Translations under genes and position numbers: made by a program | NCBI RefSeq assembly: GCF_964199755.1 | Contig: NC_133907.1 | Span: 1,803,001-1,867,000, forward strand | Source: Larus michahellis | Taxonomy: Eukaryota > Chordata > Aves > Charadriiformes > Laridae | Direction: 5' to 3' | Length of the DNA stretch: 64,000 bases | Shown: positions 35,982 through 49,300 of the stretch, in pieces | Layout: each line of letters opens with the position of its first letter | Numbering within the stretch: position 1 is the first letter of the stretch | Notes under the pieces: generated by a model | Databases searched by the model: none | The model's input: only the letters and a program-made list of their open reading frames with translations | What the model was told of the DNA's origin: nothing

Positions 35982-36033
35982 GCTTCTCTGAGTCTTGTGA
36001 AGTGTCTGAGTGCTTCTCCGAGTCTTGTGAAGT
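35982..36033. repeat. Tandem duplication, 30-bp unit
   Basis: GCTTCTCTGAGTCTTGTGAA at 35982 recurs as GCTTCTCCGAGTCTTGTGAA at 36012, a period of exactly 30 bases with one mismatch over the 22 shared bases, followed by AGT in both. It is a local duplication in intron 2. Confidence 0.85.
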
Positions 36034-39000
36034 CCTCGCAAGCAAAAAATTATTTGATCGCTGCTGAAAATCTATCGTGAGGTGTTTAAGCAGCAAAACT
36101 GTTGTTCATGCCGAGCTCTCTGAAGCAGAAGGAGAAGGAAACTTCTCATGAACCTCCTGGAGAGCTGAGCCCCAAGCACTGGCTCTGGCACTCTCTGTGC
36201 ATCTGATGCCAGTCGGCTCTAAATAGGTCTTAAAGCAGCTCCAACAGTTTATGCTATTTAATAAATCTAATCTGTAAAACAGGTCACGTAAAAAACCTAA
36301 AAACTTTTCTTCTAATTACAGTAAGATTTTATTGAACGCACATTATACATATAGATCATAATACTTATTAAAAAAGACTATTAAGATTTTACAGTTCAAG
36401 ATTTTACAGGCAATGGGAACAGTGGAAGCCTAATGCTTTCTGAGAATCATATCTGCATTAGCAAGATAAAGGACAATTTAGGAAGATTACAAAAGCAATG
36501 ATTTAGAGTACAACATAAAAATCTGCTGAGAACTAATTCGCAATGCCAGCTGCTGCTAAGCTTCTTAATCTTTATCTAGTTCAATTAAAATCTGAATGTT
36601 TGGGATTTCATTAACAACTGGGGACTTGGAAATTACATGCACTTTTACACTGTATTCAACTGCTTATGCACATTATTGGAAGTTGCCCAAAATGTCTTCA
36701 GGTAGACTTGAGATATAATTAAAACTTAAGTACTTAAAGGATAATGCAGAGGTAAAAGAGGATTATTTTAATTTTTCTGTCAGATCCAGTTGACAAAAAA
36801 AAAAAAATCTCGCACAAATCGAAATGAGTTGCGAACCAGTAAGAATTTTAATGCAAGTGATATTTCTGGATGATTGTGCAATCGGACGTGCAGATCGAAC
36901 AGCTTCATTGGAGGGCAGAGGGAGTTGGATAGTGTAATTGTACCCTGTACTGGTGGAATTTTTTTTGTAGAAAAACCACTTCACATCTATCGTTCACTTC
37001 TGTACTGATGTAACCACGCTGCTATCAATTAATTATGCATTTCAAAGAATCTGCAAGTAGGCCTTTCTAAAATTAAACTAAGCAAAGCGATGAACAAGCT
37101 TTTAATCACTTAATACTGTGTATAAAAAATAGTTTCTTTCCATTAATTCCTCAAGAATAATTCTTCTAAAACTTTTTCAGAAGTATAAAAGGACTTAATT
37201 TTTTTTTTTCTTTTCCCGTCTTCATTGTTTTTCTTGTATTTTCCATGAAAGATTTGGCCATCGTTGGCAAACCTGCTGATTTAAAGAAGCGAAATAAAAT
37301 ACATGTCAGCATATAGCAGAACAGCCCTGTATTTTGAGGCAGCCATTGAAAAGGCTGAAGGTTTGGTTATTTGATGGCGTACGAGGATACGGACTCTTTC
37401 TTCGCTGTATGAGGGAGCGGGGGTCGTGCCGCATTCCCAGGGAGTGGGGTGCTGCGGGAGGGCTGGGATGGGGCCGCTGGGGACGGGGCGGGTCTAACAG
37501 TGACGCTCTGGGTCACATTCTTCACTGGTTTAAATTTTCAGAGTTTCACACTGGAATGGATTTCTTTCTCTTTTAATTATTCCATTCCAATGATCTCAGG
37601 TGCCATTATAGGACATGGAGATAAGAACGTTTTCAGAAGGAGTGAGCATGTTTAAGGTGGTGATGTTGCTCTTGGAAACCTTGAAAAGCTGTAGTACTGC
37701 GGGGTAATTGGTACAAGACTTAGAGACAGCCTGGACGTGTTTAAACGGTGTGTTTTGATAGAGTTAACTTTTAAAATGATATAATGATAAAAAGAGATTG
37801 TTCAGTAGTGGAATTTCTTAACACATTTGGGAAGGTTGTGTTAACTTTTGTCATAGGAAATTAAGATGCTATTCTTAGCAAAAGAAAACAGTGAGGTTTT
37901 GTCTACCTGGCTACTTGATCTTCCTTTTTTAATTTTTTAAAATTTTTTTTAAAGAAGTTGTGTTTGCAAAGCAAGACGAGTGTCTAGGAATACAAAATGC
38001 CTTCCCCCCCGCCCGTCATGCTTTTTAACAGAAACAAGCATGACTGGGTCTCTCAAGACAGGTGGAGAATACAAGACAGAAAAGTGAATTTTGATTTTGG
38101 CATGGTTGCGCCAAGAGGATAGCTGGTGTGTTCTGTCCTATTTTATATTTGTGCCTAGAAACCTTTTCATATCTTAGGTGAAAAGGATCCAGATATCCTC
38201 AGAAAGTAAGTTTTTTAAGCAAGTGAAGTTATATATTTGTCATAATGAGGGGAAACTTATTTACAGAAATATGTATGTGGTGGTTTTCTTTCCCTCTGCG
38301 TGTTTGGATTTTGGCTTTTGAATAGCGATGCCTTCTGTATTATTTAATGAAGTAGTTTCAGAATTAAAGATAAGCCTTTTGCATTCTCATTTAAGAACTG
38401 AAGTAAAGCTGTTTGGATCGCAAGAGTTGAGTACTCTTGAGAAAGCAGTTGCGTCTATACAGGGCCTTGTGCTCATACTGCAGAGGGGATCTCATCAGTG
38501 GTCTCCCCATATGGAACTGCTAGGGCTGGAGATGCGGGAGACGGGAGACTATGGAGAATCCGGCAGTGGTGCCTGGAGGTTGCTGCCCGTGCCTACGGGA
38601 GATGTGGGCCACGGGGAGGAAGGTCTGGCGGCTAGCTGTACGGCTGGAGCAGTCCTGGTGGGCCTCCATGGCACAGGTTCGCGTGGCCAACCCCAGCAAG
38701 CCGGGTTCTGCCGCTTCCTACCCTCACCCGGCCCTTGGCGCAGGGGGTCGGGGCTACGGCACCGTGAGTGCCTTTTGAGTGGGAGTCTGGGGAGAACAGG
38801 ATCACGCTGGGGGAGAGCGAGTGAGAAGGCAAAAACATCTTCCACCTGTGTTGAGAGAGGTCTGGAGAGCCTCATGGCCACCCTCTGCCGACTTGGCTGT
38901 CCCTGCGGTGGATGCAGCACGGCTACCCAGCGTTTTACGCCGTGCCTGCCCCCGCTTAGAGCCATCGGTGCGAGCAGGGCCGAGTCTTTTTTATTTGTCT

Positions 39001-41243
39001 GGAGCTGGTCCTATGACTTCAGTAAACTGAAATCTAGCTATAACCTTCCTTATGTGTGGATGCGGAGCCCAGCGAGGTATATAGTATTTCAGCTTCAGAG
39101 GCCTTAATTTGCCCTGCTGTGTGCTGGGATGGGTGTCCTCAAAAGAGCAGAAAATCTGCTCTTTCCTCTGTCTCCTCGATACATTTAGAGGTATTTCTTT
39201 AAGGCTTTAGTCTCTGCTCTCAAAATGGATCGGCCATTACGTAGGTAGCCCGGTATGACAAGCTGGACATGGGCTGTGACCCCTTGGATTTAGGTCGTTT
39301 TGGAAACGTAGGGGGTGTTGCCAAAGGTTAAAATAAGCTTCCTTCTTTTTTCTTACAAAACAGAACACTGAAATAAATAAAATGAAGAATATTGATATAT
39401 CACAAATGGAAACAGTAAATGTGTCGCTAGGGAGATGAGTGGGAGTTGAGAGCAAAGATAACTTCAGATATGATAAGTATCTGTACGTTTGGCTTCAGAT
39501 AGGAAAATCTGTGCCACAGATTGATCCTATAGGAGTAATAAATACATATTATCTGTAATTATTCTTAGACTTCATAAACCTTACTTTAATAACATCCTTT
39601 GCATCATTTTTTCTGAGATCTTTTATTTTTATGACAGTCAGGCTTTTTAATTTTAATTCCAAGAAAATTGCTCCAGCTGTTACGGGTTTTGTTTTAGCTT
39701 CCATTTCTGTCATTCTCTTGAAAGCTGATGAACTGTCCCACTTCTGTTCTCTGGAGGCGGAGGGTTTCCTTTGGGGAGTTCTGGTAGCCAGTTGGAGGGT
39801 TTTTGTGTCTGAGCTTTGCCTACATGATTTTATTTTTTTTTTAAGAAGATCACAGGCACTGAATTTGCAACTTCTTTTATAAATACAATTTTGGATGTAA
39901 TTCCACCTCGCAGAATGATCCTACAGCGGGAAACCATTTTCGTTTGGGTATATTCCCTTTGGTGGAGCAGGAGCTGCTGAGAGCTAACGTAGGGCGTGGT
40001 AGTTCTCCGCGGGGTGATGTGGTGACAGCAGTTGGACTTCTCCAAGAAGCTGAAACCTTTCCAGGGTTACCCGAAGAGGCCATCAGACCCGATGGTCAAT
40101 AAGGGTGTTCCCGAGAGCCCCGTTAGCAGTATATGAGGCTTGATTCTGATCTTGCCTGTATGAATATAAAAGAAAAGTAATGTTCCTGAACAAGAGTAGA
40201 ATTCCGTATCTGAATAAAATGGGGCTGCTTCAAGTAGAAGAGGAAATATGAAAAATTAAAAAAAAAATTGGGCTTGAGTGAGTAGAATAAGTACTTTTAT
40301 GTGAACAGGTGAGGAGTTATCTTGGAATAAATCTCGTACAAGTGTTTGTATTTGGTAATAGACGCAATATTTAATTTTTTAACTTATATTTTATAAATAT
40401 TTTTTGTTTTAAAATGTGATGTGTTTGGATGTGTTGTGAAGTGTTCTTTTATTGGTGGACACAGTACAGCACTCCCATGGTTGCACATTGAGTAGGATCA
40501 GGATGGGTATTGGAAGTGTTATTTGGTTTCCTCTGCTGTTATAAGTGTGATCACATTTCATGATGTCCTGAGGTCTTAAAAAAATCAAGAACCAAGAGTA
40601 AGCAGAATTTCAAGTGCAGCTTTTCTGAAAAACAGAAATTAAATATAGACCAGTGTATTCTTTTGCGTATCTGATGATGTATTGACAACGTGTTATGAGA
40701 TGGAGAAGCGGCTGAATTTTAAACCAGAAAATTTGAGTACACAGTTTTATTTCCTAATAGCAATTAAATACTCAAACTTCTCTCATTTCCATCAGTGGGG
40801 TCCTCCCCGTCGCCTCTTCCCTAATAAGGTGGGGTACCCAACTGTGGGCTGTAGGCCACATCTGCTCGGGTGAAATTGGCCATGTTTATGGCCATGTGAG
40901 AGACTCGCAAGGGAACCAGAAACATGAATTTTAGTGAAAACTTCAAATAGTTCAGTTGTTGAGAAAAAAAGATTCAGTTTTCAAGTTAACGTATGTGTCC
41001 ATACTGCTCTTTTTTAAAACTTGTTTAAAAAAAAAAATCTAAATTTTTAGGGTGAAAAGTAGAACGAATTTACTAACAGACATTCTCTGTCCTCTTTTTT
41101 TCTCTTTTATAAAACAAAGCCTGAGTGATTGTGAATAACTTCTGAGCAGTTTCAGTCTTTGAATGGATTTTTTTTTTCCTCAGGCACTTCTAATTTCAAA
41201 TTTTGCATTTGCTAATGACACATTTTTACTATATCTGAAGATT

Positions 41244-41255
41244 GCCATCTACTGG
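41244..41255 (-). promoter_or_regulatory. CTCF core motif
   Basis: The + strand reads TTGCCATCTACTGGCAC. On the - strand this is CCAGTAGATGGC, which satisfies the CTCF core CCASYAGRKGGC at every position. It lies 32 kb into intron 2. A 12-base match is expected occasionally by chance in 64 kb with degenerate positions, so binding is a prediction only. Confidence 0.4.
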
Positions 41256-44200
41256 CACGTAACAGCTTTGGGGTCTATTGTTCATAAATCTGAAAATTCA
41301 ATAAAGTTGTTATTTTCTCAGTTGATTTTGTGATTCCATTTTGCTTCACAGGGTAGGGGCAATAGTAGGGGAAACATTAGCAGCATTTTCTTTATCATAC
41401 CAAGCACTGTGCGATGTCTGCTTAATTAAAAGCCCATTATAACGAGATACTGATGCTTCCCACGTGAATGATCTTTCTATTCCCCTAAATTAAGCCATGT
41501 TTCATATTTCTATTCTATAAGAACAGAAAAAACATTATTAAAAGCTTAAAATGTAGAGTTTCTCTAAGCATTTGAGGTGATTCTGGCCTTCTGGCGTGTA
41601 ATGGTTGGGTGGCTCAATAAACTACAGGCGTAGAATTTAATACTGTAAATTTCAAAATTATGGGAGACCCCTCTGCCTCCTCAAGCAAATTTTTAGTTAA
41701 CCCTGAAATTCCTGACTTTCTAGACCCTGATTCCCCCCAGCGTCCTCTCCTCGCCAGCAGGATGTCAGGAGGGGCTGGTGTAGCCCCCACCACGCGTTGA
41801 GCAGGTCAGGAGGAGCAGCAGAGCTCTGCTCTGAGGTTGGATGTTGATGTGCACCTGGAGCCACCGTCATCTCAGGAACGGGGGGCAGCTGTGGGGCTGG
41901 GCGGTAGCTGCCCCTGCATTGATTGCTGACCTGATTTAAGGAGGGCAGGGGGTGGTGGGAGGTGGTGCTTGCTGTGGGATGCTGAGGAGCTGGTGTGTGC
42001 ACCTGGCTGGGGCTGTGACTCCTGAACAGGTAAGGACACCCATAAGACAGTCAGAATTCTATTTTTTGCCCAGTTTCTTGATATTTCTTAAAGGCAAAGT
42101 GCTCAGTACGCTGCCTCTTCTGTATCTTATTTTTAGATGCCCTTTTCCTGTGAGGAAGCACTTTGTTGCCTCTCATGTGGCTTTGCTTTCCGTCCCAGGG
42201 ACGTGGCACCTAACACTCAGATTTAGCCGTTCCCGGCCTGTTCCGGTGGCTTATGTGGAATATTTCAGCTGTGCAGATTATTGTTTTTGAAGTAATTTGC
42301 AAAAGGCCATGCTGTTGTTTTGGTGAAGGTAGCCACTTGAGCTGCGTGGGCATGGCTGGGGTTGGTGCGCTCTGGCTTGAAGCAGCGCTTGTGCGGAAGC
42401 ACCGATACCGAGCGGGTGATACGGCGAATGTGAACGTTCTGCTTCTTCCACCATTGTGAAGCACGCGAAGAATCGCCTCGCTCCGGGAGGTGGCGCGTGT
42501 CTCGGGGGGAGGCACAGGTAGCTTGTGATGAAGGAGCTGTTGCTGTGCTGTAACTACTCAAGCTTTATTGAGTTGGGAAGTAAATAGTCGTGTAAAACCT
42601 GTGTAACTTGCTGAGACGTTAACTAAAGCTGCCCTTAGGGCTGCCTTCACGCACACGCCATTGCAGTTGATATCCTATCTGCTATTCTGATTTTATTTGG
42701 GGATTTGCTGGGGTTGTGTATGAGCAGTCATCCGAGTTTTCACTCCTCTTAGTATCTGCTGTTTCTCTTTTACGTAAGAGGCCTTGTCTGCAGAGAAGAA
42801 TGAAAATAATGGTAAACCAGCACATTGTGCATTTACATAGGAATGTATGTCCTAAGGTTCTTCTGTATGAACTTCGTGAAGTGTGTTTGTTTATTCTAGA
42901 CACTCAGCTGTTGGCACTGAGCTTTGATTTCTGCTAGATAGAGAGTTGTCAGTTACACACTGTGTACATATTTACTGGTAATTAGAAGTAGTCGTCTTGG
43001 CTTCTTAAGGCAATTAGGCTTTCCACCATTTGCTCACAGAAGCCTGTTTTGTATTTCTTTAGTGTATAAGCAATTTGAACATAGGAGAGTGGGGGGGGGG
43101 TTGAGAGGCTGTACGGGATGAACCTACAATCTGAAGCTAAGTTGACTGTAAGGATAATTAGATACAAATAACGAGAACAGAAAATGATCCCATCTTGAGC
43201 AGATTGAGGGTGTTTCTGATGTGCACCAGCTTGTGCAAACACGAGACTCGTGTCATGGTGCTCCCGACTGAAGCCCTCCCTGCAGGAGGAGCCAAGCCAT
43301 CAGCCCAGCTCCTGCTGCTTCCCTCTCCCTGCTAAAGAGAACATTTACATCAGATTTTTTTTTTGTTTACCCATCATTCGATAAATACTGACTTTCTCAA
43401 CTCCTCAAGGAGAAGCACCCTTTGAGATGTAAGTGCTGATTCCTGCCTTCTGTGAGCATCTCTACAAAGTAAATGCATGTTTACAGAGGAAAATGGAGTA
43501 GCCCATTAATGTGGTGATTGATTGACATGAAAATGCTTTTCTGTGATTGATGAGACAAATACATGTTGTTCGCAAAAGCTCTGAGAAAATGCAGCCTATA
43601 CTGTACTATTTATTACAGATTTTTCAGGTTTTTTATTCTAAGCAGTCAATTTACTTCCAATTATAATAGGAACTGCAGTAAATCTTGCTGTGGTGGTTAA
43701 TCACAGACCAACAAGCATAGATCACATAAGACGAGTCTTGGCTATCAAGAGAGGGACCATTCATGAACAAAAGCAGTTGTGTCATTCGGGTCTCCTCTGT
43801 GGCACATGTAAGTCCCGTTTCCCTTAAGATGTTCTCGGTGCTTGCCTTGGCCTGTAATGCCTTTCAGTATCATTAGATGTGCCGTGGAGTGAAAATTCCC
43901 TTGCCTGCGTGGGTTAGAGAAGTAGTTTGAAGTTTCTCAGCTCCTGACTTGCCCAAAAATTCCTGTCAAAATGCATATCACAAATTATTCAAGCATACAC
44001 CTGTTCTGCATGTAAGTGTGTTAAAAGGTGGTGAGATGAGAACCTTAAATTGAGAGATCGTACCTTTTTTTATCGTGATAGTATCTTACCCTTAGAGTGA
44101 CCTGAGCTCAACCTTAGCAAAAACGTCGTGCAGATCATTTCAAACTTGTGGATCACTGTTGCTCTTGGGATATTTATTTTTTTTCTAACAGTTGGGATGA

Positions 44201-46284
44201 TTTTGGAGGAAATCAGTCCAGTTTTACTCCTGTCTGCTGGGTAGTTCTGAATCGTCAGTGGTGACAAGACATGGTTTTTATTTTAAGTGAGAGTGAGTAA
44301 ATCTTTGGCTGGTATATGGTAGGGGGAAGGGCAGAAAGAGGAAAGATAAACTCATCAGCTTCTCAGCTATTAGATTTTTTTTTTTTTGCAAGAGTTCCGT
44401 TCCCTTTTTCATGGAAAAATGATGCATCTTCTGAGAAAATAAATCGCTGTGCTTGCTGAAGGTAGAGCACTCTGCCTTTGGCGATGATGATTTAGCAGGG
44501 CAGTCATGTCATTGATGGAATGCAATACTTGATAGTAAATAAACTTGTTAACAAACAAAATTAAACATGAGACTGTAACTTCAGTATTGTCTCTGGTTTG
44601 TTCACCAGTGTGAAACGGCATTGGTCACATGCCCCCTGCAACCCATAGACGTCTCTGATTCTGATGGACTTCGGAACAGGATTAAAACTATTTACGGCCT
44701 TTTGGTTGAGTTCATTTGCCATAAAGTGTGCTTGCAGCTAATTGTATGGTTTTCAGGCCCTTCAGATAGCTGTCTGATGATGATGCCTATAAACACAACC
44801 TTCAATAACAAACGCCACAGGTGGGGAAGGGGGAGCTGCTTGGTCTCAGCTGCCCTGCCTCTCTTGCTGGTACATGCAAGAGCACAAGCACTTCTCTCAA
44901 AAATAGAAATTTTCTTGCTTTGTCTGCCTCAATAGCTCCTTATCTGTGAGCCCATGAGAAATGAGTCTGTGTCATGGATCATCTACCTCTTGTGTTTTGA
45001 TTTGCATTGTGGAATAGGGCTTAGATCTGATATGATGGGTTCCTCCTTTATTGTGGTAGCGCTCCCTGGCTGCACACTATTACCTCCTGGCAGGCTCTCG
45101 CGCTTGCCCTGAGCACCCCCTTTCCATAGGTCTATAAATTATGTGTATGACCTCGGGAGCTTTCTGTGCGATTCTGCCGTATGTGGCAGAGATGATAAAG
45201 CTTCCTTATCTCATTGTGGCGTTTTGTGGATAAATTCATACATGGCTCTGTGGGGCAGCTGTCAAATAACCTGCGTGCTGGCGGTGCTGCTGCTCTTCGG
45301 CAGGCCTGGAAATGTCCATCTGTGGGTTTGACTCTGCCCGTGTTTCTCTGTGTGAAGGTCTGGTCAGTGAAAGCATGCAGAAAGCAAGGTCCTGCACGTC
45401 TTCACCTGAGCATCTGTGGCTTAAAAGAGGAGTAAAAATTTGAATGACTTCCTTTAAAATTAGGAACTATGTCAAGTCTTTGTAGCAAGCTATCCAGCCA
45501 TGTTCCTTTTACTAGTAATAGTTTACTAGTAAGACGAAAGAGTTGATTAATTACAGTATTTATTTTACCAGTTGATGACGCTTCCATCACTAAATCTGTA
45601 AAATACTACTTGCACTGTAATGTGTACCTACAAAAGGGCATCCTAGGATGTGACTGGATATATTTAGGCAATATATCGTTTGTTACGTGAAAATTTGACC
45701 TCATTAGCTGTCGTTCTTTTCCATCTCTGTTGTTACCCAAAGTGTGTAATAGTGAGGAGAACATCATCTCAATCTATTGGTGCAATCAGACAAAGAGATT
45801 CTGTTGCAAACTCAGGGAAGATTGTGTCCCAGATGGGAATAGCAAATTTAATTACTGACAATGGAATGAGTACAGAATGTTTCTGCACGCACAGTCCTGG
45901 ACAATGCACTGCTTCAAAGCCCGTGCAGCTTGCCTTTTGCAGCGTTGCGCTGGGAAGAGTTAGAGGATGGTAACCCCCTAAACTGAGGGTGAGTGTGCGT
46001 TACGGAAAAGCTGGTGAAATGCTAATAAATTCCTTGAGTGAGGTCAGCGAAATAGCTAAACATCTAAAGAGCAAATATCAAGCACTGATATTTATGTAGA
46101 GAGAGTACAGAGGACAGGAAAACTGTTCATCTTGGAGAGGCCCTGTGCTTCCAGGAAAGCACTGTTTTTTAAAATATGGAGAGCTTTATTTTAGGTGTCT
46201 GCCTTACCCCCAGAGCACACCTCGGTGATGGTGCTGGGGGGTGGCCTCAGTAGAAACAGGGCAGGAGTCACTGAGCAAATACTG

Positions 46285-46331
46285 CACACACACACACACA
46301 CACACACGTGTATATATATATATATATATAT
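46285..46331. repeat. Compound microsatellite (CA)n-GTG-(TA)n
   Basis: About 11.5 CA units at 46285-46307 are followed by GTG and then about 10.5 TA units at 46311-46331. Alternating purine-pyrimidine DNA of this type is likely polymorphic. The CA part can adopt Z-DNA and the TA part can extrude as a cruciform, both general properties and not shown here. Confidence 0.95.
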
Positions 46332-49300
46332 TTAAAATCTTACTATCCTGACACTTAGGAAATGAGGCTGAGACTGATATAGCACCATCTTTTAGAGCCC
46401 GTGCATCCAGGCTATGTCTACAACAAATTGACCAGAAGTTGATTACAAGCTCTAATTCTTCCAGGACTCACCGAAGAGCTGCCTGTTGCCATCTCTCTTG
46501 CTGTCCAGGAGATGGATCCCTGTGTGCTGGAGGTAACGACCTTCTGGATGCTTTCTAATAAAACAATGAAGAGCTGACTTTATCATCCTTAAAGTAAATT
46601 ACTTTTGAAAAATGCTTCACAAATACCAAGGGTGCTCTTTAGATGGGGATGTTTTCTATTAGAAAGTCTTGAATATTTTTCTGCCCTGAAGTGGAAAAGT
46701 TCTCTCAGTCCAGTGAGGTGTACAGGAATGGCTCACACGGCGAAGGCAGGGGCATTTTCTGTCTAGATCTGTTGAGAAGAGCAGTGTCATCAGATTGGTT
46801 TGTTTTAAATTGTCTCAAAGGAGGCGTAGTAAATTATGATATTTTTTTTTTTTTGTTTTTGTCCTATCAACTCATTATGTCACCTTCTTTCCTCTACCTA
46901 AAATGATCCTGGGTGAAGATGTGGTAAGTCTAGTAGTGTCTTAAATGTTTGTGTCGGCCTCTGTGTGATGCCAAGACGACGGCACTAACACTGTGGCACC
47001 GGGACTGCGGTTTTACAGGAGGGAGATTGAGGTATTTCCTTGTCAGTCTGAATAGCCAGTGTCTGGACGTGTGTCGAGCCGCTGTCCTGGGGCTCAGCCC
47101 CGTGGTGGTGTGGATCTGGTGTGGCTGGTGCTGGTTACGCCAATGGCTCAGTTCCCCGGTACATCTCATTATCTGTTTGTGTTAATATCAGATAACAACA
47201 AAAACACTAAGCTTGGCCCCAGTGTCCTACTGTGGGCTTCCTGCTGACTTGTTTATGCCGCCTTATCCCCCAGGTTTGTCTGTTGTCATAGTTCCCATTT
47301 TCTTTCCGTTTTCGAAAGCAGGACAGGAGGTCTCTATGGAGACAGGCATCAGTTCCACTCCATGCGCTAAACTGTAGGGGTTGCTGTAAGAGCAGAGCTG
47401 CGAACACGCTCCGTCCCCTGTGGAAGCCAAAAACATTGCCATGCTGACATCTCCAATCCCTTGTGTCTCTGGGAATTAACATTTCGAGGTCACAACATCT
47501 TCGCTATAACAACACTGCGTGCCATTACCTTCATTGGTGATAACAGGAACATCATCTCTGCACGGTACAAATTCAGCTTTCAGGATTTTTTTTATTAGCT
47601 GCATAAAAGACACCAAACCATCCCAATGTGTCTTTAGAAGTAGGACATATGAATTTCATCTGAAGTGAGAAAGTCAAGTGTAGATCCCAGTAAGTCACTG
47701 GGACGTGGGCAAAAAACTTGGAGATGGCTTTGCCATAGAGAAGGAAGTTCAGGAGTTCCCTTGGCTGGTGCACGTACGTAGCTACTCAAACTCGTGCCCG
47801 AAGGAGCTGGGCTGCTGAGCAATGTCGTGTAAAAGATGTGACTTATGGCTCCAAAACCCTCAGAGCAACAAATCACTGGAGACAGGGAGGTATCTGTCTC
47901 ACCTGCTGTCCTTGTTTGGGGCTGAACGCTGTTGTCGGCTGAGTGATGGATATGATGGGAAATGTAGTCAGGTTTGGCTCAAACAACCTTTATTCGTGTA
48001 ATGATGAGGTAGGTGTTACGGGTGTAATTTTTAGAAGTAGCCGAGCAACTCGGGAAGCAAAATCCATCAATGGCATAATTGCTGAAGCTCAGGTTCCTAC
48101 ATCACTGGCTGCTTCAGGTGTTACTCTGTCACGGTTTTGGTTTGTGCCCAGCTTCCTCTGAAATGGAACCAAGGACCTAGGGGAGCGCGGGGGGGTGTGT
48201 ATGTGTGTTTCTGCCCGAATGCTTTCGTGTGTGTTGATCTGCAATCACAGATAGCTGTACAGGAGAAGCCTTTGCTCACAAGGCAGATGAAAGGGGGAAA
48301 TCATAACTGCGGCTGCTGTGAGAACAGAGGGGTTGAATTGTGCAGGATGAGTAGAATCTGAAAACTCCACCAGATGAGGAATAAAAGACTTACCTGATGT
48401 TGTGCGTTTCACTTTTTTCTCCCGGAGGGGATGGTACTGATCTTGTACGAGGTTTACTTCAGAGTCCTGAATGGACTGGTGGTGCTGCCTGACACGATGC
48501 TGAGAAAGGTGTCATCTCTTGTTAGTTTGCAGCATATGCTATGGAACAGCAGCTGAATTTTATAGCAAGTTTCCTGGATAGTGCACGCGTAATTAGCTGG
48601 GTGTACTTTTGATAGCCCATTGGCTGAGCGGAACCCTGAGGAGTGTTTAAAAAATCAGCGATTGAAAGGGGACGTACTGGTTTATTTAGTGTTATGACCC
48701 TGATGGAAAAAAAGTATTTCTAGATCTGGTGTCACATCAAGCGCCCAAAACCCGTAAGTGCAGATCAGCAGTCTGCCTGAAAGCTAGCCTCTGAACCTTG
48801 TCTTTCCGGACCGGTGGTCCTTCGCCTGTCACTGGTAGCCCAAAGCTGCGTAGCACAGCACCAGATTTAGAGATAAGCGGTGAGAATGACCGTACAGTAT
48901 TGGTAATGAAACAAAGGTCAAGTTCTGCCACCCGATAAATCTGCTTTCTGTTAACCTCCTTGCGTTCTATGAAATTAAGATTAATTCAGATGAAGTCATC
49001 AAGGGATATTTTGGTGGGCAGAGGGTTGGTGTAATGATTCCAAGCCCGTGCATAGTTCACGAGAGGGAGTAGTCCCCGTGGGCTGCTGGCAAGAGATAAA
49101 ATATTCCTTTTAATACTGTAATGTCTTTTGTGGGTTTGCGAGTCGCTTCCCAGCGGCTCCTTGGCCGCAGGTGGCTGGGCCTGGCGCAGCGTGGACCTCT
49201 GTCAGGTTAATACCAGGTCCCTGGGAGCTCCCCTTCTTGGCGTGTTTTCACAAGCAAAGACAATTAGGATTAAAACCACCGTTATGTCGTAGTGGAAGTT

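Larger units (their letters stand above)
32766..46284. other. Intron 2 segment with scattered CpG- and G-rich pockets
   Basis: Mostly unique AT-rich DNA. Poly-T runs occur at 33350-33369. A small CpG-rich pocket with a NotI-type GCGGCCGC site lies near 35130. The tandem duplication at 35982-36033, the G-run cluster at 37446-37492, a 260-codon open stretch at 38328-39107, the CTCF-like motif at 41244-41255, the CpG-rich pocket at 42366-42510, a G10 tract at 43091-43100 and the PBX-type motifs at 43515-43551 are treated separately. The GC-rich stretch 41740-42020 shows nothing I recognise. Confidence 0.5.
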
